Assembly (NCBI RefSeq): GCF_910596095.1
Contig: NC_056546.1
Coordinates: 16,144,425 to 16,208,424, forward strand
Source: Thunnus maccoyii
Lineage: Eukaryota > Chordata > Actinopteri > Scombriformes > Scombridae
Reading direction: 5' to 3'
DNA length: 64,000 nt
Shown: positions 13,601 to 24,718 of the stretch, one piece after another
How the letters are laid out: each line of letters begins with the position of its first letter
How positions within the stretch are numbered: the stretch's first letter is position 1
Translations under genes and position numbers: made by a program
The notes under the pieces: model-generated
The model's database searches: none
Seen by the model: only the letters and a program-made list of their open reading frames with translations
Told to the model about the DNA's origin: nothing

Positions 13601-16600
13601 GGGATCCTTCTCTGGGTCAGCTCCATCCAGAGAGGGAGACCAGTGACCACCAATGGCCATGGCCTCATCTTTACCTCTCATTCCCACCAAAAACTGAAGG
13701 AGAAAGACAGACAGGTACAAAGGAGAGCCACAGAGTATAGGTTAGATAGAAATGGGGAGTGATAATATGGATAAAGGAGTGTGGTGGGTAGAAAGAGCAA
13801 AAAAAACAACAAAAAAAAGAGGATAGAGACAGAGAGAAAAATAAAAGATCAGCGGCATGTTCAAATAATCATACCTCTGAGGATCCACAACCAAAAGAGC
13901 AAAACACCAGGGTGATTTACACAGGTGCGCCAATATTAGTTAGGATTCTTGCACATTGCAGGTACTCAGCAATGGAATAGGATAATTACATCAAAGTCAG
14001 CTCATGTGCATGACCAGCGTGGAAAGTGTGTGATGTACCTTAATGAGTCTAGCAGGATGTTGGAAGGAGTCTCTGAGTTCCTGGGGGTCCTCTGCCAGAG
14101 CACAGGACTTGTGATAAAGCTCCTCTATGCTGGGGTTAGCCAGCAGCATCACCTGAAACATAAAGAGATCACATTAACTTCAAACTTTACCATCCATCTG
14201 CCAAATGAATGTAAACATATTTGTATAGGGATGAAGAGAAGAACTTTTTGTGTAACCATAGCTACCAGTAGAAGATCCATGTTTGCATATCTGCAGTCCT
14301 GTGCAAAGTTTCTTATTCTTTATTTAAAAGAGACATTTCATTTCCATTTTTCTTCTCTGACTACCTCTCCATAGGAGCCTACTTTATATGCTACTAAAAT
14401 ATAGCTGTAAATAAAATCTAATTTTAATGTGGAATACATGTTTCCTGAAGAATATTTTTTAAGACACAAGGTTTAGTGTAATATTGGTTTGGGCTGCTTT
14501 GATGATAAATGTGAGTTGTAGTTTGATTTTGGCTCAGAGGACTTTGTGACTAACAAAACAGGAGATGACTTTTCTCTCACTCTACATTTCTTCTGGTTGC
14601 TCTTTGCGTCTTATAGACTATTAAAGACACACTGGCGCAATGTATGCATCACTGTCGATCCTACCTTTGCGCTGTAGGTGTGGTTGGCATCAGGTGGGTC
14701 CAGCACAGCTGTGTTCTTGACTAGCGGATCCACCTCTTTGTGCAAGATGTGGAAGTTACAGGCGTTACTAAACAGGAAGGGTCGTGTCAGAGGGAAAGCC
14801 TCCACCCAGGTGAAGACAGCATCAAAAAAGTCGCTGGGAATGTAGAGACTCTGATACCGCCTCCTGAGCTCCATCATATCACAGCTTGAACTGGAGAAGA
14901 CACAGAGAACCGTGACAACCTTCACTAAACAGCAGAGTGTTACACTAGAGTGCCTGACATATCAAACCTCTACGATCTGTTTCACTGAGAAGGTTCAACT
15001 CACCCATCTAAACTGAACTTGGAAAACTGGACGGTATAGCGAGGAACCACCCTACGGGGCCGTCGAGGTGAACGGTCACGTCTTGGAGAGCGGTCTCTGG
15101 AACGTTTACGTGTGGGCGAGCGCTCTCTCGATCGCCTGCGCTCTCTGTCTCTGTCTCGGCTTAAGAATTGAATAAAAACAAATAGTTGACGGTCATTCAT
15201 GAGAAACTGACACAAGCAGCGGGTAAATGCATATTTCAACAGCTAGTTCATTTGAATAAATATCAGATTATATCAGACGCTATCTATCACCATCTGACCT
15301 GCGTTCCTCTTTACTCCGGAGGATGAGCTCAGGGCCCCGATCATTGCGACTGGGGAAACGAGGTGGAGGCTCGATTCGTCTGACAGGTTGTGGTTGTGGC
15401 ATCATCCTCACTGGGGGCTGAAGCAGACCCCCAGGAAACACATCTAGAGGCAAAAGACAATTTAAAACACCTGCTTGTTTAACCACTTGACATTCCTCAG
15501 TTACTGCTGGGATTTCGAAATGTGTGCTACCAAAAAAAAACAACCCAGCTGTAACAATAGTGCAAAACTTGTCTGACTGCTTTATATCTTTATCTAAATC
15601 AGAACAGTCCCAATGAAAACTATTTTACCTTTGGGCGGAGGCTGTGGCAGCAGAGGCTGAGGAGGGTTTTGAAGGAGAGGGGCCAGAGAGGCAGCAGACA
15701 ACTGGGCCTGCAGTAAGGAAGGAGGGGGAGCCTGGGCTTGAACACTGAATGTGGTTGGGGGAGGTAGCGACTGGAGCATGGTGGGGGCTGCCTTCATCAA
15801 GTTAGGAGCTTGAGGCTGGTTCTAGAGAAAAGAGGAAAAAGAAAAAAAGGACAGGTGAGTATATGTTCAAAGGCAGACCTGAAACAATCTTTAGTTAAAA
15901 GGGAAACTTCAGTATTTTTCAACCTGGACCCTATTTCCCCATCTTTTTGTGTCTGAATGACAAATGGGGACAACAATTTTTGAATTTGGTCCATTGAGCG
16001 AGAGTGCTGTAGCCGGCAGTGACGTAACAGGCTGCAATGAAATCCGACAGGGCAAGAGGCCCCGTCAATGCACGTCCACTATAAGTGCTTGTTTCTGTCA
16101 CTGACAGGCTCAGATTGTTATTAAGTGTCTGACAACAGTATAATGAAAATGTTTTTCTTTACCTTTCGCTTAATTCGGTCTGTTTGTTATTGTGTCTCGC
16201 TCAAGGAGAAGTCTTGTGCAAAAACAAGTACTTTTAGTTTTTGTGCTTTTAGTGGATGTACATTGACAGGACGTTATTGCCCTGTCAGATTACACTGAAG
16301 CGTGTTTTGCAGCTGCCGGCTGCAGCGCTCTTGCTCAATACTGAACCATTTTCAAAAACTGTTGTTTCCATTAGTTACTTAGACACAAAATGATGGGAAA
16401 ATAGGGTCCAGGTTGAAAAACACCAAAGTTTCCCATTAACACGCCAATGACTGCATGACAATTAAGAAGATGAACTGTATTAAATCTCAGCTGCTGGGCA
16501 AAGGCCTGAAAGTCTGCTTGAATTAAAGAATTAAAGAAATTTTATCAGAGGTGTTCAATATGTTGTCCTAATCAGAGAATACCTGGTGCCAAACAAAAAT

Positions 16601-19600
16601 ATCAACCCAGAGAGCATCTGGTTCAACCCTGGTTTTGACCTGTTCAAAGTAAAAACTGTTATGTTTTTGTTTAACGTTTTGGATGAATAAATAATAAGAG
16701 TAAGGAAGCAAGGCCTGTTCTGCTTTACCGATTACAACCTACATGTAACATTATTATTATTATTGAGCAGCATGACAGAGATATTAATTCAACTATAAAT
16801 GCCATCATTGAAATTGGATATGTCACACTGCGTGGTAAGGCACTGATCCAATTGGTGAGGTAGTGACTTGAGTGGTACTTCAAACCAAGTCTTTATACCC
16901 GGGATTACTGTGAAACAAAAAGTATCTTAAAATTAATTCTGAATAGAGCTGCAGTCACAGGATAGTGTCATGCAATTCTAAATGGTTGGACAAATGCTTG
17001 TTTAACACTATACACTGTTCCTTGTCATTACTAAAAATATACTAAAAAGTATCATTTGAAGCAGCTTTTCCTGAAGTCCCTGTCATCTGCAATGTCCCCT
17101 GTAGAGAGATTTACTGATTTCAGCATTAAGAAGTCCAAAAACACCTCTGAAAAAAAAGTAACAGCTCAAGGTGTTTTCCAAATAAAAAATATATGTAATA
17201 TGGGTTAAAAAGGCTGTAATCTAATAAATAAAAGGCACATTCAAAAATTAACAATATTTCTCTCCCTGTAAAACAAATTAATCTCCCTCAAAATAAAGAA
17301 ATGTGTTGTTAAACCACTAAAAATGTGGTTCTATCCATTTGGAAACAACAGCAAACTAAAACAACAGCTGAGAATAAATGTTTAACTATGATTATAGTTC
17401 ACCATGAGTAAGTTAAGCATGAAAGCTAGGAAACAAAGAGAAACACTTAAGAGAAAACAGGATGAGGACCAAAAAAATATGTGATTCAGGGCTAGGGGGT
17501 TACATTTTGTCTGTTGTCCGTGGAGTGCATGTCTGAGTAGCGCAGCTGCATCCCTGGCTCATTGTAAAGGCTGCCGAGCTGTGGGGAAGCTTGAGGTAAA
17601 GGCTGAGGCTGCTGCTGATGCTAGGAAGGATTGAGAACACAACAATCAATAAAAGACAAGAGAGGCACAGGGATAAGATAAAATCTGAAAAACAAAAAGC
17701 TTTAAAACATGTTAGTAAATTTTCCAGGGTTTAAAATGAACCATGCATGCATGCATGTTGTCATTTTCACCATATAGCTTCTGTCACAGAGGAACGTCAG
17801 CAAGTATTTCAGTGTTTACACAGATCAATAAGGCCAAAGGCTGAAATAAACTGAAGCAAACACACAAACACAAAGTGCAGAGTAACCAGACCAGACCAGA
17901 GTTTCAAATGATAAGATGTTTTCTATTTTTGGAAGGGACTTTTAGACTGGGAGCAACTTTTATTTAGGAACCTTAGGTCACATTTTGTGCAAAAATGACA
18001 CCAAAAAAAGCTATTATGGATAAAATTAATTGAATCTTTTATAAGCAATAAAACCATTTAAGTATGTGACCAAAAAAATCAGTAATTAAAGCAGAAATTC
18101 CCAAGTTGTATTAATGTGATCAAACATCTCACCGACTGGTTTGCTAGCTGAGGTAAGGTCTGGATGCGCTGGGCGTTCCACTTGAAGGGCATGTTCGGGT
18201 TGTACACAGCCTCCACTAAGACCCTGTCACCCACCTGAGGAGTCTTCCCCTTCACAGCACTAAAAACATACAAAAAACATTCAGAAAAAAAACAAATAAT
18301 TCTATTAAGTTCTCTGTATGTCATATAATTTCAGGTTTAAATTGAAATAGGCACATGTATCCTTTGGAATTGTCTGTTGTTGGTGTCAAATAACGGCCTG
18401 TAAATGACCAGCATGTTTCATTTGGACAAGAAATACAATCTGTAAGCCAAGGGTCATACTCTCTCTCACCTTAGCTGAAAGAAGACATCTTCATCTACAA
18501 AGCCAAATGTGTCATGTAGCTTGTTGACGACACCAGTGAAGACTCGCTGCTTCTGTGGCTGTGTCTGCTGTTGGTGGCTTGAACGTGGTGTCGGGTAGGA
18601 CACCGTAATCTGGGCTGTCTGCTGGGGATTGGACAGGCTCAGGCTAGTGGGCAAAGCGACTGGGGGCTGAGGGTCGGGAAAAGAAAGATAGATCAAAAAA
18701 CCACTCTTATAAAAACACGTTGCTTTCTGTGAACATCTCAATCAGTAGGCATAATCAGTAAATATTATAAACTATATTAGCTTCTTCTCCCATAAATAAA
18801 CTAAACACAAAGCCATAAAGAAAACTGGAAATAATCAACAACCATCAGTAAACAGTAAGGCAAAAATGCTTTGATCTGTTCCCTACAGGCAGATTTGAGC
18901 TGAATTTCAGTTTCCAGTACTGTGATGTAAACAGATAGGAATGACTAGGCATGTACATCTTGGACTCTTCTACTCATACAAATAAGGCGATGGAAGATCT
19001 ACAAAATAGGCTCACCCCAAATAATGCTGTATCTCCTCAGACAGAAAATATTGAGAAAAAAAATCTCATATTGATAAACAATATATATGCCAACTCATTA
19101 TGTATTTTTGCAGATTACCTGAGAAATCAGTGCCTGTTGAGGCTGTGGAAGCTGTGTAGAGAGAAGGAAAACAGAAAATACCAAGAGTTAACATTTGGTT
19201 GACTTAATACAATAGATTTGCCCTCATAGCAAGGCTACACCTGTTCTTTACAATCCTTGGCAGTGTGTTCACTAATGGATTCTGCTAGCAGAAACAAGAT
19301 CTATTTAGCGGTATGTCGAAACACGCTGTTATATGAGTAGTCGTATCAAATTACCCATACAGCACATTCACATGATCTGCCTCTAGAGAAAATTGCAAAG
19401 CTATTAAGAAATATGGAGCATTAAATATGAGGAAAATTGATACGAAGGACTCCAGGAATAAAACAAACCTAAATTTAAACATATTAGCCTCAGTATAACA
19501 CAGATAAATCAAAGCTTAGGACTTTTAAAATTGAGTACTCTATGAGCTGACGTGTGCTCATTTTACCAACAACACTCCTTTAAATCACCATAAACCTAAC

Positions 19601-21155
19601 ATTTATGAGGAATCTCAACCAACTAATATATTTCCCAGTGCTATCCTGCTGTGTGTTCTGGTACAGCAACTGTCAGATGCAGAGCTCAATGTGAATAAAC
19701 ATTAACAGTAAAGTCTGCCTAAAACATGAAGCCAAAATCAATACCAATGTTTGGGACAATCTGATAATTAGCATACTCTTCTGAACATACTACGAACTGA
19801 CAGTGTTTTTGGCTGTACCGGCCACGGACCAGCCCTATAACCACGGTTGTCCATGACTGACTGAGTAGCTGAGTGATTGAAGTTACGGTATTGGTCAGCC
19901 GGCCGAGTGTTTGAGTTTCCTCACTGGCTGTTGCTCTTTAAAAATGAATCAGTGCGAGATAATGGAAGCGGAGGACAGCAGCGCGATGCAAAGCGACTGT
20001 GTTTCCTTCTCCAAGCTCTGATGCTTTCAGCTCTGTTAAATGCAGCAAAATCGGCTAAACTCCTGTTTAAACAGAAGTGTACAAGCGTCTCTACCTTCCA
20101 GTGTGATTGATTCTCTGGCTGACGGCGCTGTGAGCAGCCAATCAGGAGAGACGCTCCATGCTGCGCTTGGATTTTTATAACTGAACTAATACCAGGACGC
20201 AAGCTTTTTATTTCTCTTACGTTTTCACATCACAAACAAAGAACAGCAGCATTAAAACATGAGTCTTGCAGGTAAAACATGAGACTCATGTAGCTGTTAT
20301 ATCAGTATAGTGTGGGGCGGTTGCTCTGCAGGTGCAATTGATTTTACTGTAACTTCAGAAACCAGGCAGAGATAAGCCTCCTGAATTTGCATCCAAAATA
20401 CTGTGAAAACTGTCATTTAAATTTCCACTGCAGCCTCCATGATGATCGACCAGGAAAGAGGCAGAAAAAAGGCGCAAGGCATGAAGGAGAACGCACAGTT
20501 AAAGCCTTAATAACAATCACTCTGACAAAATACTCAATACAGAGTGAAAAGCCAGAGACATCCGCAAAGTGAAACAGATGAAAGAGCAGGGGGAGTTAAC
20601 AGATAATTCGAATAGATAGAAAAAAAATACATTCTCTTTCAAATCAAACATCCCAAGATATGAGTGGAAAGTATTGTTCTTGCAACTGCATTTATAACTT
20701 TTTTTGACTCAAACGTAGCTTAACCATGTCATGTTGCATGCCACCTCAGTACACTTTACCAGCAAATACTACTGGGACCACTACAGAAAATTGCAGATGA
20801 ACATTTAATATCCAGGAAATCACATTATAGACACTACCATCGACTGTTCCTGTCTAACCACAACTTTGCACATTGTCCATACATGGTCCAACCATATACT
20901 AGGTTTTGACCTAGTCTTATTATTTACCTCTTCTACCACTTCTTACAGCAATATGAACAGAAGCTCTTATGCAGATCAGCCATGGTACTAAGAACAATAC
21001 ATCTGTAGTGATACATTTCTACCACATCATAAGCGCTTCGTAGTAAATTGAATATCACCAGTGTGATGCAAAGCAAGGGGGGCCTGTGTTTTACCTGATG
21101 AGGTACATTGTACAGTTGCTGTTGAGGGGGTTGCTGGGGAGGTTGCTGCTGTTGC

Positions 21156-21190
<35 letters not shown>

Positions 21191-21828
21191 TTGCTGATAC
21201 TGCTGGAGGGCTGTATTGATCTGAGACTATAGATATTAAAAAGAACATGGGACAGACAGTAGCTGATTAAACAGTGTTACATGTGACCACAGTGAGATGC
21301 AAAGATTGCTGACAGTGCTAAGAACTGGCTCACTGTGACTGACCTGCTGTAGTGCTGCTGCAGCAGCCGCTGCAGCTTGCTGCTGCAAGGCAGCAGTTTG
21401 CTGAGACAGCTGATAGTTTGCAGCAGACTGGTTGCTGAGAGATGCTGCGGCCAAGGCTGACTGCTGGGAGTAAACAGAGGGAGATGCTCCCAGGAGAGAT
21501 GGCTGCTGCACACCAAGAGCTGCAGGTAGAGTAAATAAGACACCAGATTCAGAAAAGTGTGGGAAAATAAATTGAAAAGGTTACATTAGTGGGGAAAAAA
21601 TGGGGGTGGTGATGGCAGGGGTAAGGCAGGGGCAATATTCAACAGTTTTATCAATGCAATTAAGCCCCCACTAAGAGAGAAAATGAAGCCTGGACCCTCT
21701 GGTTTGCTATACTCACAGTGCAGGCTGTTGAGGTCAAGAGACTGTCCTGAGTGGCCCGGCTGGGACACCGCTGTAGCAGCAAACTGAGTCGCCCACGGCG
21801 GATTCTTCTGTCCCCCGAACTGGGCCAT
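7658..21828 (-). CDS. ccar1: Cell division cycle and apoptosis regulator 1
   Basis: Nuclear co-activator that links Mediator, nuclear receptors and beta-catenin/p53 signalling and promotes apoptosis (family knowledge). Twenty-five coding exons, about 1,251 aa (human about 1,150): 21717-21828, 21344-21519, 21095-21226, 19119-19151, 18470-18666, 18133-18259, 17504-17620, 15629-15821, 15299-15443, 15004-15159, 14665-14890, 14039-14152, 13527-13693, 12459-12669, 11175-11258, 10731-10919, 10346-10537, 9943-10179, 9722-9851, 9315-9403, 9086-9226, 8866-8986, 8538-8720, 7841-8046, 7658-7735. The start MAQFGGQKNPPWATQF matches human. Domains in order: Gln-rich N-terminus with polyQ (97-140), S1-like domain (about 192-250), Arg/Ser/Asp repeats, DBC1-type region, SAP domain (about 725-762), Lys/Glu-rich acidic stretch, EF-hand-like region (about 1010-1056), C-terminal coiled coil. 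Oddities: the intron after 12459 begins GC, and exon 17504-17620 is not known to me in mammals. Reading frame is continuous throughout. Confidence 0.96.
10240..10345. other. ccar1 intronic sequence
   Basis: Short intron between the exons ending at 10,346 and starting at 10,179. I looked here and in other ccar1 introns for C/D-box snoRNA signals and saw none I could defend. Confidence 0.3.
12670..13526. other. ccar1 intron, AT-rich
   Basis: Intron containing an AT-alternating stretch at about 13,180-13,225 (TATATATATGTATATATATA-like). No other structure is seen. The open frames here are low-complexity shadows. Confidence 0.5.
15898..16437. mobile_element. foldback DNA element in a ccar1 intron
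   Basis: About 540 nt whose two ends are long inverted repeats. The left end reads AAGGGAAACTTCAGTATTTT then CAACCTGGACCCTATTT. The right end is the complement of this series with few mismatches (GGGTCCAGGTTGAAAAACAC then AAAGTTTCCCATT). A TTAA-like sequence borders both sides. Inner parts also pair (GTAGCCGGCAGTGACG with TGCAGCTGCCGGCTGC). No transposase frame, so a non-autonomous element. Confidence 0.75.
16438..17503. other. ccar1 intron, no feature seen
   Basis: AT-rich intron between the foldback element and the 17,504-17,620 exon. A short ATT trinucleotide run lies near 16,750-16,765. Nothing else is recognised. Confidence 0.5.
19152..21094. other. ccar1 intron, no feature seen
   Basis: This long intron of 1.9 kb has a somewhat GC-richer middle (about 19,810-20,160) with short open frames on both strands. 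None shows family motifs or splice-consistent extension. I see no terminal repeats. Confidence 0.5.
21130..21200 (-). repeat. ccar1: CAG/CAA tract coding polyQ in ccar1
   Basis: The minus strand reads a mixture of CAG and CAA codons giving an almost pure run of 17 or more Gln, followed by alternating Pro and Gln. It is in frame in coding exon 3 of ccar1, so it is a protein repeat and not a separate gene. Mammalian CCAR1 has a shorter, interrupted Gln-rich stretch here. Confidence 0.9.
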
Positions 21829-22968
21829 GACTCGCTCAGGCTAAGGGCCGTCTCTACTCACCAGACTGATGGTTATCACTATTAACAACACAAAAACAGA
21901 AAATGAGATATATTACTACGAACACCAGTAGATACCAGGGGTAAAGGATCTTTTGTGCATAAATTCACATAACACAAACAATCTATCACTGTGTAAAATG
22001 GTTTGTTTAACTATCAAACCACGTATTTCGGTCCGATAAGAAATTATATGAATCTCAAACTGCCCATTTGGATTTTCCATAACATCGCTCTTTATTTTGC
22101 AATGCAGTAAATTACACGGAGACTTGTGTGCATTTGCAGCAAAGAGTAAACAATGAGTGCTGAAACAACGTGCAGTGTAGCATTCAACTGTATGAGACGG
22201 GGACAAGGATATTAAGTTATGGCCTGAATGCGATAACCCTCATATATTGAATTTGAAAGAATAAACTCACCAATTTGAAGGCAGGGAAAAAACACAGCTA
22301 AGATGTTGTTACCAGTTACTGGAAAAACACAACAACCGTTAACTTTAACTTAACGCCATTAACTACCATAAGAGGGTGACACAAAGCTAAACCATTTGAG
22401 GGCACGATTTAGTCATTAGAGGGGACAAATTACCTATTCGTACGCAATAACTATCAAACACTTCCCCTCCATATGTACAGTGTGTCGTAGATTAACTTTA
22501 ACTGCTGACACAGCAGCCCCCGACAGGCTGAACAGCCGTGCGGCTAACGTTAGCCACTTTAGCATTAACTAGCTAACGGTTATTCTCTCTAACTAATGCT
22601 ATTGTTGTTGCGGTTAACAGCAGCTAACTGGAGGTTTTTATGATACTATAGCTTCTTCATCAGACTTGCAACGTGCATTGTTTACTTATTACTGTTAAAG
22701 CCAGTAAATGTGCTAATATCAGACAGCCTCTTTACATTGCTTTGTTGCCAGATTAGCCTCGTGCTGGGTTTGTTATCGAGAGCGAGGCCCAAGCTAACGT
22801 CCGTTGGCGCTGGCAGTTGGCTCTGAAAATCTGGTTTTAAACGCCTTGAAACACATATTAATTCATGACAGCAACTCCCCTGCAAATTAATATCAGTATT
22901 TCACATTTAATGCTCACCAAAAAAACTAACGTAATAAAGGTTTGATTAAAAGTGTCATCATTGCTTAC

Positions 22969-23030
22969 CACTGTCCCCTGCACCGGCCAATATGTAGACA
23001 AGAACTGCGCATGCGCGGACTGGACAACTG
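22969..23030 (-). other. ccar1: ccar1 5' non-coding exon 1
   Basis: On the minus strand the sequence GGGGACAGTG is followed by GTAAGC, a good splice donor whose exon ends at 22,969. It lies 1.1 kb upstream of the ATG exon, next to a GC-rich stretch with an NRF1-type palindrome, as expected for a short 5' UTR exon. Its upstream edge is a guess, and a further non-coding exon between 21,829 and 22,968 is possible. Confidence 0.5.
23006..23017. promoter_or_regulatory. NRF1-type site in the ccar1 promoter
   Basis: TGCGCATGCGCG is a full match to the NRF1 consensus YGCGCAYGCGCR. It sits about 40 nt upstream of the predicted first splice donor of ccar1, where many TATA-less housekeeping promoters carry this site. 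Confidence 0.6.
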
Positions 23031-23219
23031 ATCCACGCTCCAGGCTGAGATTGAACTGATAAAGTGATTCATGTGTTTTCACTTGTCATGTAAATTGTTG
23101 CTGTCCCTGTATATCTCCAGAGCATGAGTAATAAATAATAATATAGGAACGATTCCAATCATTATTTACGGTAAAGATTTAGTATCAAAACTTAGTATCC
23201 TTTGCTTTTATTCTTGCGC

Positions 23220-23830
23220 CAACAGTATCATTCCTTGTTTCTCTCCACCCACACAGAATGATATGAGAGTCATGACTGGAGGAAAATAACAAAACTATTA
23301 TCGTCTTTAGAAACAAGCTCTGTAAGGACCTCGGGCAGTTTCTGCTCAGATTACCAACCAGAAAAAGAACTATGGACCCACACAGATCTAAACTGCTTTT
23401 GAAAACTCATCTTCTTAACAAGAAAATGCATACTGTTTAACTGGATCCAGGACAAGCCTCTCGCTGTAACACCGTGATACAAGGAAATCTTTGGCGTTCC
23501 TCCAATGGAGTGACTCATTGCCAGGATAAAAGGCAAACAAGAAGGTTCAGGAATATATGACAATCCATGATAAAAAAAAATTACCCACAGACCTCAGTGA
23601 GCTTATAATGAGAGGCTCTGGTACACTGGACAAACATCTGTGCTCTACAGTCTTGATGTGCAGCTGAATGTATATTGTTGTACTGATGCACACTCTTCAA
23701 ATTCTTGTTTCATAAGTGTTATTATAAATGCTTTTATTTTGTTGATACCACCCTATCTAATTATCAAGGTTATGTCAGTTCATGTTGAAAAAAGAAAACT
23801 TTCAATAAATTTTCATTAAAAAAAAGCAAA
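23220..23830 (+). mobile_element. possible retroposon 3' end
   Basis: The stretch ends TTTCAATAAATTTTCATT followed by an A-rich tract with AAAAAGCAAAAAGAGCAAAA, which looks like a polyadenylated retroposon tail in plus orientation. The upstream part has a broken frame. It lies between the ccar1 promoter and the nfu1 3' end. The family is not identified, and it could instead be unique sequence. Confidence 0.3.
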
Positions 23831-23863
23831 AAGAGCAAAAAGATTTGCTTTCAAACTGTGCAC

Positions 23864-23869
23864 TTTAAT
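23864..23869 (-). promoter_or_regulatory. candidate poly(A) signal of nfu1
   Basis: TTTAAT on the plus strand reads ATTAAA on the minus strand, about 850 nt after the nfu1 stop codon. A second candidate (AATAAA, minus) lies at 23,733-23,738. Either would place a piece of a dispersed repeat (24,455-24,535) in the 3' UTR. Confidence 0.35.
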
Positions 23870-24718
23870 GTGATACAGTAAATGTGAAGAATGAAGAACA
23901 TAGCACATACAGTAGATATAGCGTACAGATCTTTTAGGATGTTTTAAGTGCAAACCTACTTCCACTTTATCAATACATAGTAGTCATGTATAGATGATGC
24001 ATTAACAAGCAGAAATTCTTTTGTTATGTTTCATACAGTATATGGCGGCAATAACTAGAACACCAGATTTGATCATTCATCTTCGTTCTGCATGACAATG
24101 TTTAAAAGTCAAAACCTTCACAATATGTCCGGCCTAAGAAAATATTCATTCAAAATATACAATATTTATAAGAAATAAATACAACACAGCATTTACAGCC
24201 ATCACAGCAGAACATCTTGTCTGGTTAGAAAACAACAGTATTTTCTGTATACAGGTAATACAGTTTATCTCTCATTCTTGGTAACAGGGGGCATACAGTA
24301 TGTTCATATGTACCTTTTGACTTGTCGAAGCAGGAAAAGCACAGTTGGTACACTGATAACATTTGCAATGGCTCAGTTCCATTCAAGTGTCCAAAGACGC
24401 CATTCTGGTGAACCATCAGGCACTATACAAAGGTCATGAATTTGGAAAAACTAAATTGGATTCAGCCATCATTAATGTTATTAATTGTGCTTCCTACTTT
24501 AACATGTCAAAATGTCAGCTGTGAAAAAGGTCTAATACTGCTTGAACTCTTTACAGTATATAGTATGCACACATAATAGCAGAAATAATTTTGTGTCTTC
24601 ATTCTTATAGTTGCAGAACGGTAATAAGTGCATTACTTTAATGCATGTCTGTGTTTTTACAAAGTGCAACACATTTTTCTTATAACATAATTCATGTGTG
24701 TGTTGGTCAATTAAGTTT

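Noticed and set aside
21027-21248. Ala/Thr-rich minus-strand frame with AATTTA-type repeats
   Set aside because: Out-of-frame reading of the ccar1 polyQ exon; the true frame gives Gln and continues into both neighbours.
7658-21828. SNORD98-like C/D-box snoRNA expected from the human CCAR1 host gene
   Set aside because: I looked for C box, D box and an 18S-complementary guide in the introns on the minus strand and could not find a convincing set by eye.
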